64,000 nt of DNA from Symsagittifera roscoffensis (taxonomy: Eukaryota; Xenacoelomorpha; Acoela; Convolutidae). Position 1 is the first letter of the stretch. Every line of letters begins with the position of its first letter. Where the stretch lies: contig NC_087067.1 of assembly GCF_963678635.1 (NCBI RefSeq), positions 42,062,696-42,126,695 of the forward strand, in the 5' to 3' direction. The notes under the pieces are model-generated. The model was not told the DNA's origin, made no database searches, and saw only the letters and a list, made by a program, of their open reading frames with translations. Below are positions 1-13,400 of the stretch, piece by piece. The position numbers and the translations under genes are program-made.

Positions 1-2160
1 TGTTCCGACCATCGTCTTGAAAAATACATTTTTCCCATATTAGTGTCGTTTTCTCTGTGCTGTGTGATTAAAAAAATCTGAACGAAAAATAAAAATTAGG
101 AAAGAGCGTCAATCATAGTCAAAAATGCCAACTGGAAAACAATTTTCAAAGAAAAATGACTAGAAAAACGTAACATAATCGATAAAATAATTTAACAAAT
201 TTTCAAAACAATTCAATTTTTTGCAGATTTTTTTTGGAGTTTTTGATTCCCAAAATGGCGCTAGAAAACTCCAAAAACTAACATTAATTGAGTAAAATTA
301 AGTTTTCACAGCTTAATTTAAGCTTAAATAAGCTAATGTAAGCCTGCAAGCTCACCTTTAAGCTCGAAATTTGACCAAAAATCATAATTTTCAAACCGGT
401 TTTGCTCGACACCGTAAAATGTTTTAAAAATTGTTTAAATGTCGTCCTTTAAAAAGAGATATCACTCGAACCATTCCATTCTTTATTACCGTTCTTTATA
501 ATTCCATTGATGTTTGAAGCAAATAGCATTATTCGGTTCATTTGAACAATGACAAATGCATCAACTGCATTAACTTATTACTGATCGAATGACAAAGCAC
601 ATGCTATCAAAAAGCTGTAAAGGTGCCCCAAAAGTGACACCAATATTTGCGACTTAGGTTAGAAAAAAAATAGTCGTACTATTACACTCCGTTCACTACA
701 ATTCGCAAGTGTAAGAAAGAATGGGGATACAATGTGCGAGATTTTAGGTTTTTACTGGATAAAAGAGTTGAATGGAGGACAATTGGATTCATGCGATTAA
801 AGCACTCCGGTATACTAGCCCAGGCTTAGCTAACCTTCCTTTTTATTTTTATCACCTATGAACTGCTGGCAGGGGAAGCATTACTTCAAAGATAAACAAG
901 GAAGAGCAAGTGACGAGAAAAACATTCTATCCAACTTTAGAGGAAGAGATGTGTTTAAATTGACAGATAAAAAGAAAATGGTCTTCAAAGTGTTTGCGAG
1001 AAAAGCTATCTCTCTTTCTTCAGCGCAAGTAGTATGATAGATCTCTCGCGTGATTGTGTCCGGAATTGTTTGTTATTCTACTCCTTCTGATCATCGGAGC
1101 AAAAGTAGGTGAAAATTAAATAGCGGTAGAGAACCATCGCGAGCAGACAGTCTGCAATTTTTTTTTTCATTTTGCAGCATGATTATAAAAAAACGACTGA
1201 AAGGCAGAACATGAGAAGTCTCTGACTGCTCCGTTTCCTTGCAGTCATTTTTATCAAACGATTCAAACTAAAAATATGGATTTTTCTTGACAAACTGAAT
1301 TTATTTCCACTTTGAAATAATCCATAAAAATTGACAGCTGAAATTAAGGTGTCAGGACTATTTGCGCCAAGTCAATTGGCCCTATGCCAACTTGTCCTAT
1401 ATGGGATCATTTTTATGCCTAAGTTTCTACGTACTGAAAATGAAAATTGAATTAAAAAGAACTTTTTTGCTCTTTTCTATCAATATTTCAAAATTTTCAA
1501 TTTATTTGATGATTTACAAGTTTTTATGACTGAATGCGTGACTAGCAGATAAACAATAGGCCGACAATTTTTGGAAATGGAATATTTCCCTTTGAAAAAT
1601 TGCAGGTCCTGTCCTGGCCAACAACGACAAGAACGAATTGGACGGGCGTTTCAATTTCCCTACAAATTTTTTGTTTTTAATTTTTTAAAACCTGTTATTA
1701 TGTCCAAACGCTTGAGGATACGATGTGAAGTATGAAGAAAAAATGTATTCACAAAAATTTGTAGTTTAAAGAGCATAGTTTGATTGTATTTTGACAATGT
1801 TTGAAAATTTTTACAGACAATGTTTGAAAATTTTTACAAAATTGAAATTTACATGTGACGAGAAATGGAAACAATCGAAAAAAATCAACTCTCCAAAAAT
1901 TACTCTAGGAGACTGACAAAAAATTTGGCTTAACTTCACGCAAAGGTCATTGTTTTACAAATTACACCAAAGAGCTATTTTAACAGTAGCCAGGTAAAAA
2001 TGAAATCAAACAATTTTGCTAGCAAAACTATCATCTCTGCTATTATCTCATGGGAAAAAAACGAAAAAACCACTGAAGAAAAAAAACAAAAAACCACTAA
2101 AGAAAAAAAAAAAAATCACTATAGTTACTTTAATTATTATATAATGGACAAAAATAATGT
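1..2160. other. gene-free AT-rich left edge
   Basis: I see no gene here. The stretch is AT-rich with many A and T runs. It includes a small tandem duplication of about 23 bp around 1795-1838 (ACAATGTTTGAAAATTTTTA repeated), an A-rich simple repeat at 2055-2115, and the dispersed repeat listed separately at 1545-1800. The open frame at 2000-2239 is just translated A-rich repeat. Confidence 0.6.
1545..1800 (+). repeat. dispersed repeat, copy 1 (pairs with 14076-14440)
   Basis: The phrases AATAGGCCGACAATTTTT, TCCTGGCCAACAACGAC and AAGAACGAATTGG, followed by a T-rich stretch and then CGCTTGA.G.TACGAT, occur in the same order and spacing here and at 14076-14440. The two copies differ by many small changes, so this is an old dispersed repeat. 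No coding sequence or terminal structure was recognised. Confidence 0.6.
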
Positions 2161-4071
2161 TCAATATTTCCACATATCGCCAAGGTTTTTCGCTTTCAAT
2201 GCAACATCCAGAGCTGAAGTGAAATACTGCTTGTCATAGCCAGGCTCAATCAAAATTGGAATTTCAGATTCTTCGTCTTTCAGTTTCTTGATTTCATCTC
2301 TATTCCTGGCTGCAATTAAGTAAGACTCTGGGTGTACTGGCAATATCCCTGCCAGACCTGCAAAGATGACTAAACATGACTATAAATCATGACTAAACTA
2401 TGAAAGTTGCTCAAAATGGTTCAACTGGTTCAAGAAAAATAAGTTTTTTGCATGATTTTTCTTTGAATGTTGTTGAAGATGACCTTCAAGAAACATCGGC
2501 ATCAGAAAGCTGAAAAAATGTCCATGAACTTAAAGACATCGAAAAAATAATATAATATATAGTTTGTTACGCAGAGGCCAAGCTGCGCTTCGCAAACAAT
2601 AGCCAGAAAACGACAAAACGGAACTCCTTTAAGTGAAGAAAAAGTAAAAATGAGCCTCGAATTATTGAAACTTTTGCAGTGTCGGATTCGGATGTTTGGA
2701 AATTGAAAATTATTTTGGGAAAACATGAATTGTCGGAGTATCGTTTGTCTGCTTAATTTCTGTCGGCTTAAGTTCATAAAGCATCTGACTTTATTTCTTC
2801 AAAGCATGACTTTTCTTTTGATTCAAGCGATTTGAACTATAATTGAAACTCGTTGTGTAATGTTATAACTATAATTTTGTACAATTACCTTTTATTTTTC
2901 TTTTTTTTTGGCGTAATGATTTTGGCTTATGTTTTATTGGCTAAGTTACCTCTTTTGGCTTGATTTGAAAAAATATAAATTGTTATGCTTTTTCGTGTTT
3001 AATTTGTCCACATAATGATTTTGAATGCTTATTCATTGCTGGTGCAAGTGTTCTTTGACTTGTTTTAGTCAAAATGAACATCATGCGATAAATGTATGAC
3101 TTTTCTCTAGATCTAACTTCATTTTCGACTTTTTTTAAAATTATTCTTCGATAGAGTGACATCCATGTTCTGTCCGCTAGCTTCCAATGCTATGTTTGTG
3201 TTGTACCGCTTATTTGCGAAGCTGAGCTTCGCATATACGCAATTTTTTTTTTGACACTTCTCTAAAATAATCGATGAGAAAATTATGTATGAACCTAATG
3301 CCATAGCCACCGGTTTCGTTGGGTATACTCCCAGTGCCAGCCAGTGCTTTATCCGGCTGACATCTAAAGCAAACAGTCGGTGACCTTGTGCATTTGCCAG
3401 ATAGTCCATCCAGCCCAGCTCCTCCAACACCTCCATTGGTCTGTGTCTCGGTCGCTTCTTGTCAAATCTTTCGGGCACCTATTAAAAGTTGCGATAATTT
3501 CCACTTACCGATTTAGTTCATATCAAGTAGGACCTATCGATAATGTTTATTCGAATTTTGATTGGTTTTTGTTGCGAGCTGCAAGACGCGAGCCAGTTTT
3601 AAATCGATTTCTAATAAATTTGACATGTAAAACAACTTGACATTTGAGAGCTCGTTCGTTGTAGATGCGGCATTCTGTTGAACACCCAATGGTGCTGTTC
3701 CACGTTTCCTGATGACTTACTTCGATTACTTTTATGGCGTTGGTCGATCACATTTTCAACGTTAGAACAGTAAAGCACCGAATTAACCAACATGTAATAG
3801 AAATCCTTAACTTTCCATTTGATATAATACTTTGCCTTGGAACTAGTTCAATTCACCAAAAACAATTGAATGAATTACACTTCTGTCGCAAGTTTGCTTT
3901 ATTTCAACTCTCCTTCCATTCTCCATTGTATACTCCACTCACCTGATAGGAACAGATTATTTTGTAGTACTCTCTGTTGCGACATCCCTCGTAACTCAGT
4001 CTCAGTCTGATGTTGATGAACTCCTGCCCAGCCACAAGACACTTGAACTGCTTCTTTAACCTAATAGCCAT
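2161..4071 (-). CDS. MRPS16: mitochondrial ribosomal protein S16 (bS16m), 3 exons
   Basis: This encodes a protein of the small subunit of the mitochondrial ribosome, homologous to bacterial S16. Three exons join in phase: 3943-4071 (ATG at 4071), 3295-3478 and 2161-2357 (TGA at 2161). Introns are 464 and 937 bp with GT..AG borders (donors GTGAG and GTTCA). The product is 169 aa. Exon 1 has IRLRLSYEGCRNREYYKI, like the S16 start IRL...GC.NRP.Y.IV. Exon 2 has EELGWMD, then LFALDVSRIKHWLALGVYP and TKPVAMALG, matching the S16 pattern L..DRI.HW...GA..S.P....L. Exon 3 continues with HPESYLIAARNRDEIKKL, the place where vertebrate MRPS16 has HPM. The tail of about 45 residues after that is lineage-specific. 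The protein is longer than the human one (137 aa). The next gene towards higher coordinates is ENGASE on the same strand, over 3 kb away, so no operon is implied. Confidence 0.88.
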
Positions 4072-4100
4072 TAACTAATTCAACAAATCTGAAACAGAAA
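4072..4100 (-). promoter_or_regulatory. 3' splice acceptor just upstream of the MRPS16 start
   Basis: On the minus strand TTTCTGTTTCAG ends at 4089, 17 bases before the ATG at 4071. It can be the end of a 5'-UTR intron or a spliced-leader trans-splice acceptor. The same arrangement upstream of ENGASE and WBP2 favours trans-splicing. RNA reads would decide. Confidence 0.5.
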
Positions 4101-7100
4101 TTGTCAAAAAATATTATTTGATGTGTAAGTCAATCCATTTTTTTTTATTGAATTTCGAATTTTTCATGTTTATCATTATTATGATTTTTAATGTCATTTT
4201 TTCCCAAAAATTTAATCTAAGCTTCTTGCCCTATATTTAACAGAAATTAGTTATCTTTTCTGAGCCTAATTTCATAGCAAAGTTCTGCAAAAAAAAACTA
4301 AACTTTTCGACTTTCTTAGAACAATTTTCAGCTTGTTCTACGTAGTTGAAAAAATCGCATTGACTCCCTTCTAACTTCAAGGAATGTGTTTATGGTTTTC
4401 TATGGTTTGATACAACTATCGCAATTTGACCAAACGATATCAATGTGTGGTTAAATTTGCTAGGATACAAGCTAGATTTCCTAACATTTCTAGTTTAAAA
4501 CTGGAGGGAAGCAAACAAAGCAAAAGCGAAAATGAACAAGAAACAACGAAAAAGTCGTATATTAGACTAATGAACGTGAAAATTAACAAAAGAAAACAGG
4601 TGCTCTGCAACTAGCGCAAAACATTCCAACCAAAATGAACAAGAAAATTAAAATAAATTTTCTTTTTTTTTTCAAATTGCGTCGTTTTTTCCTTGTGGTG
4701 TGATGAAGTGATCCAAACAAAAGTTTGAAACTTAATTCTACTGAAACTGACATATTCGATAGTTTTATTAAGCTGGCGTATTCAACAAGAATTTTCTTTG
4801 AAAAAAATGAAAAGAAACGAATACAAAAATCCTGCAAATTGAATAAAAAACTCCAGTAAGAATAAGAAACATCAAGAATCAATTCTACTGGTAAAAAAAA
4901 CTGAAATCTTAAAAAAACGCTTATCGCTAAATTATAAGCCTATTCGCTCGCTTTATTTGCGCAAAATTAGACAAATCATAAGTTCAATTTTTCATCAGAT
5001 CAATTTTTGTCGAAGCGGAGAAAACTTTCTGGAAATTTTGTTATGTCGTTCAAATTACGACTAAAAGGGGTACAATATGATCGATTAAATGACCTACATT
5101 ATTATCTATTCACATGATTCTTGGCATGACTTTGGGTACATGATGTTGGAAACTTGTATCCGGAAATTGTTAACAAAATTTTTAACACAAACGCTCCGAA
5201 TTTACCATCAGTGCACCTCAACCCGAGTAACAAAAATATATAGCCCCACCACGTTACTTTTTTTTTGTTTCGTGCTAGAATTTGTTGAAGAGTAATGTTT
5301 AAAATGCGAAAGGGCCAAGACCCCAAAATTTGCTTCAATTTTCCCACACAGGCGAAGCGGAGCTACGCACAACTTGCGATTAAACAGAAATATAAAAAAC
5401 ATAAGTAGAAAAAAATGGAAAACGTTGAAAAAAACTAATTCTACCAAAAACTTAACTTTCCAATGTCTTGATAGAAGTTCATTTTAGCCTAAAATAACAA
5501 AAAATTTAAAAATAAATTAGCTTGCGAAGTCAAAATAAAGCAGGCAGTCTTTGAGCAGTTGAGCGGAAAAAAGGATTTCATGAAAAATCTTAATAGTTTG
5601 AAGTCCCACCTGAGACAAGAATGAACAACACTTGCATTTTCAACTACAAAGGAAGTTGCCTACAGAGAAAAATCAGTAATATGACAACTAAGCCGACAGG
5701 CTTTAAGCAGACACCTGCTGAGCCGAAAAACAAATTTATTTAAAACGTTTCAAGTCCACTTCCCTAGACCATCAAAGAACAACTTTTGCACTTGCATTGA
5801 AAGTTGCTTACAGGAAAAACAAAATTTGCGATGTGACAACTAAGCCGACAAAATTTAAGCAAAATGACGGAAGTCCAACAATTATAAAAATAAAAATGTA
5901 AAATTACAACTACAGACTTTTAACACGAGTAAAAAGATTTCAAAATCGGAAATAAAATCCATGCCTAACAAAAAGGCGAAAAAAACAGTAAGAAACAAAA
6001 CAAAGTTCACTTAAAAAACAGGAAAACAACGGATGGAAACTAGGCTGAAAACCACGAATCCGAAAAAAAATCAATTTTTTAAATTCAAATAATTCTTTCA
6101 TGAAAATTATTTGAAAAAAATTAACACCGGAAACGGACTACACCTATTTACTTTAATACCTAAATGAAGGTAGTTTTTTTTCGAATTTTCAAGAAACTGA
6201 GAACGTCTGAAATTTACCATTCCTATACATTTGACTATTCTGTACCTTAAGTTATTTACGGGGAAAACACCTTGTACCCGTTTTTTACACCCCTGCTTAT
6301 CGTAAGGGTAATGATGGGGGAAAAGGGGATAATATCATCAACGTGAATTTCGTCTTTAATAAGTAAATGAAAATAATCGTACATAATTAAGAATTTCGTC
6401 AATTTCTCTTCTACTTCGCACTATCCTTGAACTCTTTGCCACTGTTTTAAACAAAATGAAAAGATAGGAGAAAATATATGATATCAAAGTTTTGACGAGA
6501 GTTTCAAACAAGTATTTCTAGGTTATGAGTTTCAGTCTAATCTTGTCACTGCACAATTCGCAGACTGATTGAAAACATCTGACAGTAGGACCAAACGCCC
6601 GATATCGAATCCTAGCGAGAACCAGCCTTTTTTGCTCAGCTGAGTTAAAACATTTGCATCTGCCACCTACTGTAAAGAATTGTATTGTAAAAACTACAAT
6701 GCAGCACAAGATTTCTTTTTATTGATGCGAGCCTCGCAATATTCGATTCTTTTTCAGTGTTGAGAAAAAGATAAAAGTTTAAAAACAGATGTGAAGTTGC
6801 ACTTCGCACACGCAAGCAAAAGTATGACCGATAATGCTACTGGGAAAAAATGAATGAGTACCAGTCAATTTGAAAAAAAAAATTTACCAACTAACTTGCC
6901 TGAATTTATAGAAGTGACGCATTTTAACTAGTATACGAAAAACTTCATGAAAAACATCCGACCTGCCCAGGTTCGAATCCTCTTTTTTTTTGCTGTGGGT
7001 CTCCTTCCCTACCTCTACGCTACAGATCCATGATACGTTGAAGGTGTTAATATCCTTAGCATGGGCTGTACTTGATAGATGGTTATTGATCAAAATGAAC

Positions 7101-7404
7101 ACTTTCAAAATGATTACATTTTGTCGCAACAATATTTGCGACTTACGTTGGAAAAAAAGAGTTCATACTATCACACAAGCTTTGCCCGTGTAAATATTGG
7201 TGACTCAGTGAATGATGAGTAAGTTTTGAACATATACGAAGCTACACTTCGCAAACAAGCAAAAAATGTCAAACGGTAGATTCAAAATTACAGGAAAACT
7301 CAAAAAATAAGTATAAAAGTTTTCAAAATGAGCTTGCCGCCTGATTCAGTTTAACATCGTCTAATAGGAAATAAAACTTTTCAAATTCATCACCAGAAAT
7401 ATAT
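4096..7404. other. intergenic region with dispersed repeats, no gene seen
   Basis: This lies between MRPS16 and the 3' end of ENGASE. I see no coding exon. It contains the repeat at 5340-5900 and several short pieces of the same family headed by GCGAAGC...CTTCGCA (6788-6815, 7225-7260). At 6972-6990 there is one pol III B-box-like string (GGTTCGAATCC) followed by a run of T, without a recognisable A box or tRNA fold. Confidence 0.5.
5340..5900 (-). repeat. copy of the long SINE-like repeat, no tRNA head left
   Basis: On the plus strand the copy reads GGCGAAGCGGAGCTACGCAC near 5349, then CACTTGCAT, GTTGC.TACAG and ACAACTAAGCCGACA at 5694 and again at 5841, ending near CGGAAGTCCAACAATT. The same blocks in the same order appear at 12945-13495 and 19620-20195. 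There a tRNA-like segment follows on the high-coordinate side, which makes the minus strand the likely sense direction. The internal block occurs twice here, so this copy is partly duplicated. Confidence 0.5.
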
Positions 7405-10400
7405 TTAAATTAACTTTATACGATTAAACTTCAAAATTGGGCCACTTTTATTTGTATCAACTGTCTTCACAAAATCAGCTTCAATCTTCACAAATAACTT
7501 AACTTGCTCTATTTTATTGCCATCTTCTCTAAACAAGCTCTTTTGAACTCTTTCGATTTTCGATGAACGTAAATCATTTTTGTCAGCTAATCCGAACAAA
7601 ACTGCGCACACAAAGATGCCACCAAGCTTATCTGCCACCTCAATATCTGCAGACAAAATTCCACCTTCAATCAAAGATTCGAAATTAACCTCTAAATTTA
7701 TTTGTTCAGCACCGTCAAACTTCAAATTTGCAATTGACATGCAATTTTGGTTCAGCAATTCGTCTAATCCGAGGTAGATCCCTTCAGAAAATTCCAGTCC
7801 TTGATATTTGACATTCCTGGAATAATATTATTTTGACGTTTTGGGAAAGCGGAAATTATAACAATTGTATATAAAAATTGTCATATAGCTGGCATGATCG
7901 CAAAACCTAAAATATAGGCAACACTCACAATACTGTTTCTGTAGTATGAAGTTTAAGTTCAAATTGTCACACCTGGTATGCCTGGGTAAGTGTGGCCCAA
8001 AATCTATCCTTTAGAAAATCCCACAATAAAACCTTGCTACTAACCCAGTCATGTAGTTGAGCGCATTTGCGGGGAACGTTGCAGTCGAACATAAGGAGTA
8101 AAGAGCTGTGTCGAAACTCTCTCCATCATTTTGATTCCGACAGAGTCCAAAATTGAAATTTGTTTCGAATGGAAGATCGATCATGGTTGATTCTTTAGCA
8201 GGTAGATAAGGTTCCATTTTACTCCACAAAGTTTTGTCTCTTGTTAGAAACGAGTTATCGCACTGAATTTTACCAGAGGCACATTCGAGCGACCATCCAG
8301 GAGCGAATATTGCCAAAGATATGTCAAATTTAGCACATACTAAAAAATAAATGAATTAACATCCAAAAAACAGACAACCGGCAGTTGGAAAAGTGAAAAG
8401 AACCAGAGAACCAAAAAAAAGATCGAAAAAATTGAAGAATAATAAAACACCTAGTTGAAGCTCTTTAGGGGAGCGGCGGTGAAGTGTGTTACGTCTCCGC
8501 CTCTTAATCGAAAGGTCGGATATCCGAGGCCCACCATGATCCGTGCTCGTTGCTTGGGGGTGAGGCAAGATTACCCAGCCCAGAAAAATAGCCAAAAAAA
8601 TTGCATGTAAATCTTAACCAGTGGCACAACAGCGGTTATCCGTTAAGAGCTGAACAGCTCGTATGTCGGTCCTTTCCTTTGTGGATAAATCGTCCTAAAC
8701 ATTTATCTCATGAATAGCCAAAAAACATAGCCATCCGACAGTAGGAAAAGAGAAAAGAACCAGAAAACCGAAAAAAATGATTGAAAAAATTGAGAAATAA
8801 AACGCCACGTTGAAGCTCTTTTAAGTTGAATACTAATTATGACTGGCACGTTCCTAGTGAAATATCCCATTTAGTGAAAACTAGGTCACTAGGTAATTTT
8901 TTTATTCCAATGGGAAATCAGAAAATCAATATCCATTTTTTTTAAGTTAACCAGCCAGAGGCCTAACCAGAAGGTTAATTATTTCCAGTTGACTGACTAA
9001 GCTATGGCCATCTTGCAAGAGCTCACCTTGTAAATAGCAGCAAACGTGCGATTTGAACCCGCAATCATATGATTGTTGGGCACCATCATTACCGACGCGC
9101 CTCAACACTACTTGAGTCATTCACAATGTTCGTGAACTTTACACTTTTGCTGTTCGATAGTGGATTTCGCCTTCATTTAACAAAGAAAATGAAGTGAACT
9201 TAAAAATAAAGTCAAACCGAGAAAAATCAGTTCGAGCGTGAACAAATTTTAGACCTATATAAGTGAAAAATCATTTGGTTCTTTTTTACTTAACAAAACT
9301 AAATATCTTCGTTTCGATCAGTCTCATTGATTTTCCCATAAAAACATTATTCAGTTATTCCCCAAGTTGGTGAAATCTGAACATTTAGGTAGAAATATAT
9401 TATGCCACGGCAACAAAAAACGAATTTTTTTCGGCAGCCAAAAATAGCGGAAGACCCATCCTCAATTCCTTTCATCTAAATCTTACCAAATACTTGGATT
9501 AATCTTAAAAATAGAGATTGATAAGAAGGGGCGGATTTAGGGTTTTCTCGAGTAAGGGCGGATTTGTTTAGGTCAACCAAATTAATTTTTGAGCACTCCC
9601 AGAGCACTAAAAAGACCGTTTTCGCCAAATTTTGAGCCGCAAGCAACTTTCGAAAAAAAACAGGCCAAAAAGGCGTTTTCAGCCACTTTTTGGACAGTTT
9701 AGAACAAAAAGTCGTTTTTTTTGGTTCACTCTCCCCCTCAACATTACTATATATTGGCGTGTAAGGCGCCTTTAGAATATTTTAATGGTCCGCCAGCCAA
9801 AAATAGAGGTCTTAAAATGGTACCACAGGGGGAACGACCCTTTGAGTAGTCAAAGGGTTCGAATCCCTGAGAGGGGCGCACTTCACCAACCCCCCCCCCC
9901 CCTAAATCTGCTACTGCTAATAAGTAACTACTTTAGAAGCTCACCTATGACAGCTTTGTCCGAGTTGTACTTGCCTCCTCCAAAACACCCCCTTCCAAAC
10001 ACGTCCAGTCCAACATACACGTCATAGGGACCTTTCAGTGCACCCGTCTGTGACAATTGGTCGGTACCGCCATTATTGACCTACATCATTTATTTAGCTC
10101 ATATCAACCATTATTCAGTATTCATACAGAAAACAAAAATCTTGATGGAGTTAGTTCAATATTTCAAGTCTGCTTAAGTTACAAAGCATGTGCAAATCGC
10201 AGGTAAAATCAGCATTCAGGGGCGGCTTTTGGCAAGGTGGAGAAAGCTACCGCTCCTTCATTTCAGAAACTGACAATTATTTGGTATTAATTTTTGGCCA
10301 AATGACACTTAAATTTTTCAAAAGCACTAATTTAGATATGCGGCGCAACCCCCCAAAAAAAAAAAACAATTTGCGAAAGACCCTGCGCAACCCCCTGTAT

Positions 10401-13400
10401 GAAAGTGATCGAATTGTAACTCATTCAACTTTGCTACAGCCGCCCTTGATCATCTGAAGACATAACACTTAAACTAGTACCACCCTGTGTCGAGTTGCTC
10501 GACTTCAGATTCGGCCGAAACGATGTTCCTTTTCAACTTTTAGCGTCGAACTATATCCAATTTTTATGTTGTTAGTCGACTTAGCCGGACACTGTTAAAC
10601 ATTGTCATCTTTTAATGTGAATTTTGCCGTGAACAAAATAAGTTTCACAAAAGTGGAAAATCATAGAAACGAACGCTTGGTTTATCGACTAACTTTTTTT
10701 TAATATTGCAAGAATTATCGCTTGAAATTTGTAAGACAAAAAACCGAGCGATTTTTGTTACAAAACATTCGAAAAATTTCTTTTTTCGTGGGAGCCCCTG
10801 GATCTTTAAATTGTAGGGATCCGCCTATTAATTATGATTTCCGGTCAGCAAATCGACCCATGATTCGACCGATCCCTTCATTCGATCCTCTCAGGGTGGG
10901 TCGAAAAGCGGTGATTCTGAGATCATTTCGGTCGAATCTGAATATGAGATCTTCAGCATGATCGAACCGAACTCTCTTTTCTACCTGAAAAAATTAGCCC
11001 ACAGGTGTTTCAATTAGTTGTCGAATTTTGTTTAAAAGCAGGTTGCTGTGGGCATTTTTTGAGATATGAATCACATCTATAAACGTTTTTTTAGGGATGA
11101 CTGAGACAATATACGCAATAATCTTATTATGAAGCGACGCATAACGCTTGTAGTAATATTATGAAAAGTTTTTAATAGGTTCAAGTTTCGAATCTAGAAC
11201 CATTCAGATCTAGATATCGTTCATAGACTTTTAGATAGGAACAAAAAGCATTTTAATTATCTCACCTCTTTTGGTTTCGAATTCTCCGCAGAGTTCTTCA
11301 CTTTTTTCTCATTCCAGCAGTAGTTGAGGTAGATTGCGTCACATGCCTGATAGAATGGCATGTTTAGACCATTCAGTTCGTCCTGCCACTGGAGTTTACC
11401 ATTGTCTGCTCTCACGCTGTCGTACCACACCAGATGACTATGAGGCACATTGTCGTGCAGCTTAACACCAATAATCCCGTTATATCAGTCAGAAAGAAAT
11501 AATTTATTTCTTCAGTTGTTTAAATGTGAAATATTTGCAAACAATGTCAGAATTTTGTCAGACATAATTATATTTATACAGGTATACAGATGAAGTGGAT
11601 GGACCAAGGGCGTATTCAAACGTCGCTATCCCGTTAACAGGTCAAATGTCCCGTTGTAACAACACCAAACTGGATGAACTAACTTTGGTCACACCAGCAT
11701 TGTGGTCTAGGGGTCAAAACAGTTAACCTTAAAGAGCTCTTTCTAACATTCAGTTTGTACAGATATATCACGGACCATGTATATGTTTAGTGAGGAGAAA
11801 AATGAAACTGAGTGAAAATTGAAACAGTTACCATTATTTATCCACAGAGAGAAATTTATTGGTAAAAATATAGAACAGAATAAAGAAAAAGTAAGCTTGT
11901 TTGATCCCTGAGAAAAAAATGGGTACTTCAACCCTAAAATGAGTGGCGTGCGAAGAAATTTTTCAAGGGTGGCGGTTTTTCGGAAAATTTTGCGGACCAT
12001 TTTTTTATAGGTCAATCAATTTAATTTTCCGAGGTAACCAAAAACCATATAAAGACCTTATTTTGTCAAGAATTTTCCGTGCAGCAGGCAAATTTTTCAA
12101 AAATCTGGCCAAAATTTTAGCCAAAAAATTGCGTTTTTTCGGCGCGCGTTCCCCCTCAAAATTAGTTATATTGGGGCCAAAGACGCCTTTAGATCAATTT
12201 TGAGGTTGGTCAGACAAAAATGGATGTCGTAAAGATGACAATTTGGAAAAATTGAGCAACCAGAATCCTCCCTAGGACGCTACTGCCTAAAACTATCAAC
12301 CCTAAAACTATTAGAAAAATCCTACACCTTAATTCAATTGTAATTGGTTATTTTGACAATAATTGAGGATTCATCTTACATGCTGGATTTCTCCTAGAGA
12401 CCCAAGTATCACACTTCTACTCAAAAACTAAGTAAGCACTAACTTGTGTGCGTAGATACTTGAGCCATGTTAATAGAGGCTGAATCTGCTCTGAGTCCAA
12501 TTTGTTCTCTATGTTTATCAACCATCCCTGCAATTTGTACTTCTGGGCAATGAGGACCAACTGGTCCGCCAATCTCTCTGATACTGATTTGTCCTTCAGA
12601 AGCTGACAGCACAATTCGTAACCTGCCTGGAAACCAATTATAAAGTTTTCTACTTTTATCTCAAGATTGCATATCATTCATCTTCATAGGAATTTTGAGC
12701 TATATTATGGCCCATTCCTTGGCATTAACGATGCGAATTATACGGAAATGGTTTATTTTACACAATGTCAATGATTAGTTAATGTTATTTGGGCTTCAAA
12801 AAGTACACTCAAATAGGCGGGGGGGGGATAAAAAAGAACTCACATTCTGACAATTTAACTCATAAATAAAAAATATTTTAGAGAAACAGTAGAAAAACAC
12901 AACCGCCAGTATTAAATAAGCTTTTAGTATTTATCAAGCGGCACCTTAGCCGACAACAAGTAGGTAGACGCCAAATTGATCCGAATTTTAAAAAAAATCC
13001 TCAAAAAATTGTTGTCATAAAAAAAATTTGAGCAATTAAGTTTGAAAACTTTGAGAACTACCATCACAATCTAAATTTTCCAAGACTCGATCATTTTTTG
13101 CTTTTGAAGCGGCACAAAATAGGGTGACTAAGCCGATAAACAATAAACCGAAGCCATTTAGGCCAAATAAAGCTTTAAAGCGAAAAAAAAGAAAACCAAG
13201 GAAAATATACAACAAAGGGGTAAGGGGTATTAATTTTACAAATAAAAGGAGTTAGCCAAAAACACTTGCATATACGATGAAAATTGCTGACAGTACAAGA
13301 AAATTTCCTCGATGTGGCAACTAAGCAGACAAAACATAAGCGGACAAACGAAAGTCCGGCAATTCAATTTTTCCCGTACAAAAGTTTCAAATTTTTTCAT

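Noticed and set aside
2000-2239. Lys/Thr/Glu-rich open frame
   Set aside because: It translates an A-rich simple repeat and overlaps the end of MRPS16 on the other strand.
6960-6995. tRNA gene with B box GGTTCGAATCC followed by a T run
   Set aside because: No A box or cloverleaf could be placed upstream. It may be a SINE scrap.
9800-9885. Functional tRNA gene with perfect B box
   Set aside because: It lies inside a MITE, the acceptor stem does not pair, and the anticodon arm is an over-long hairpin.
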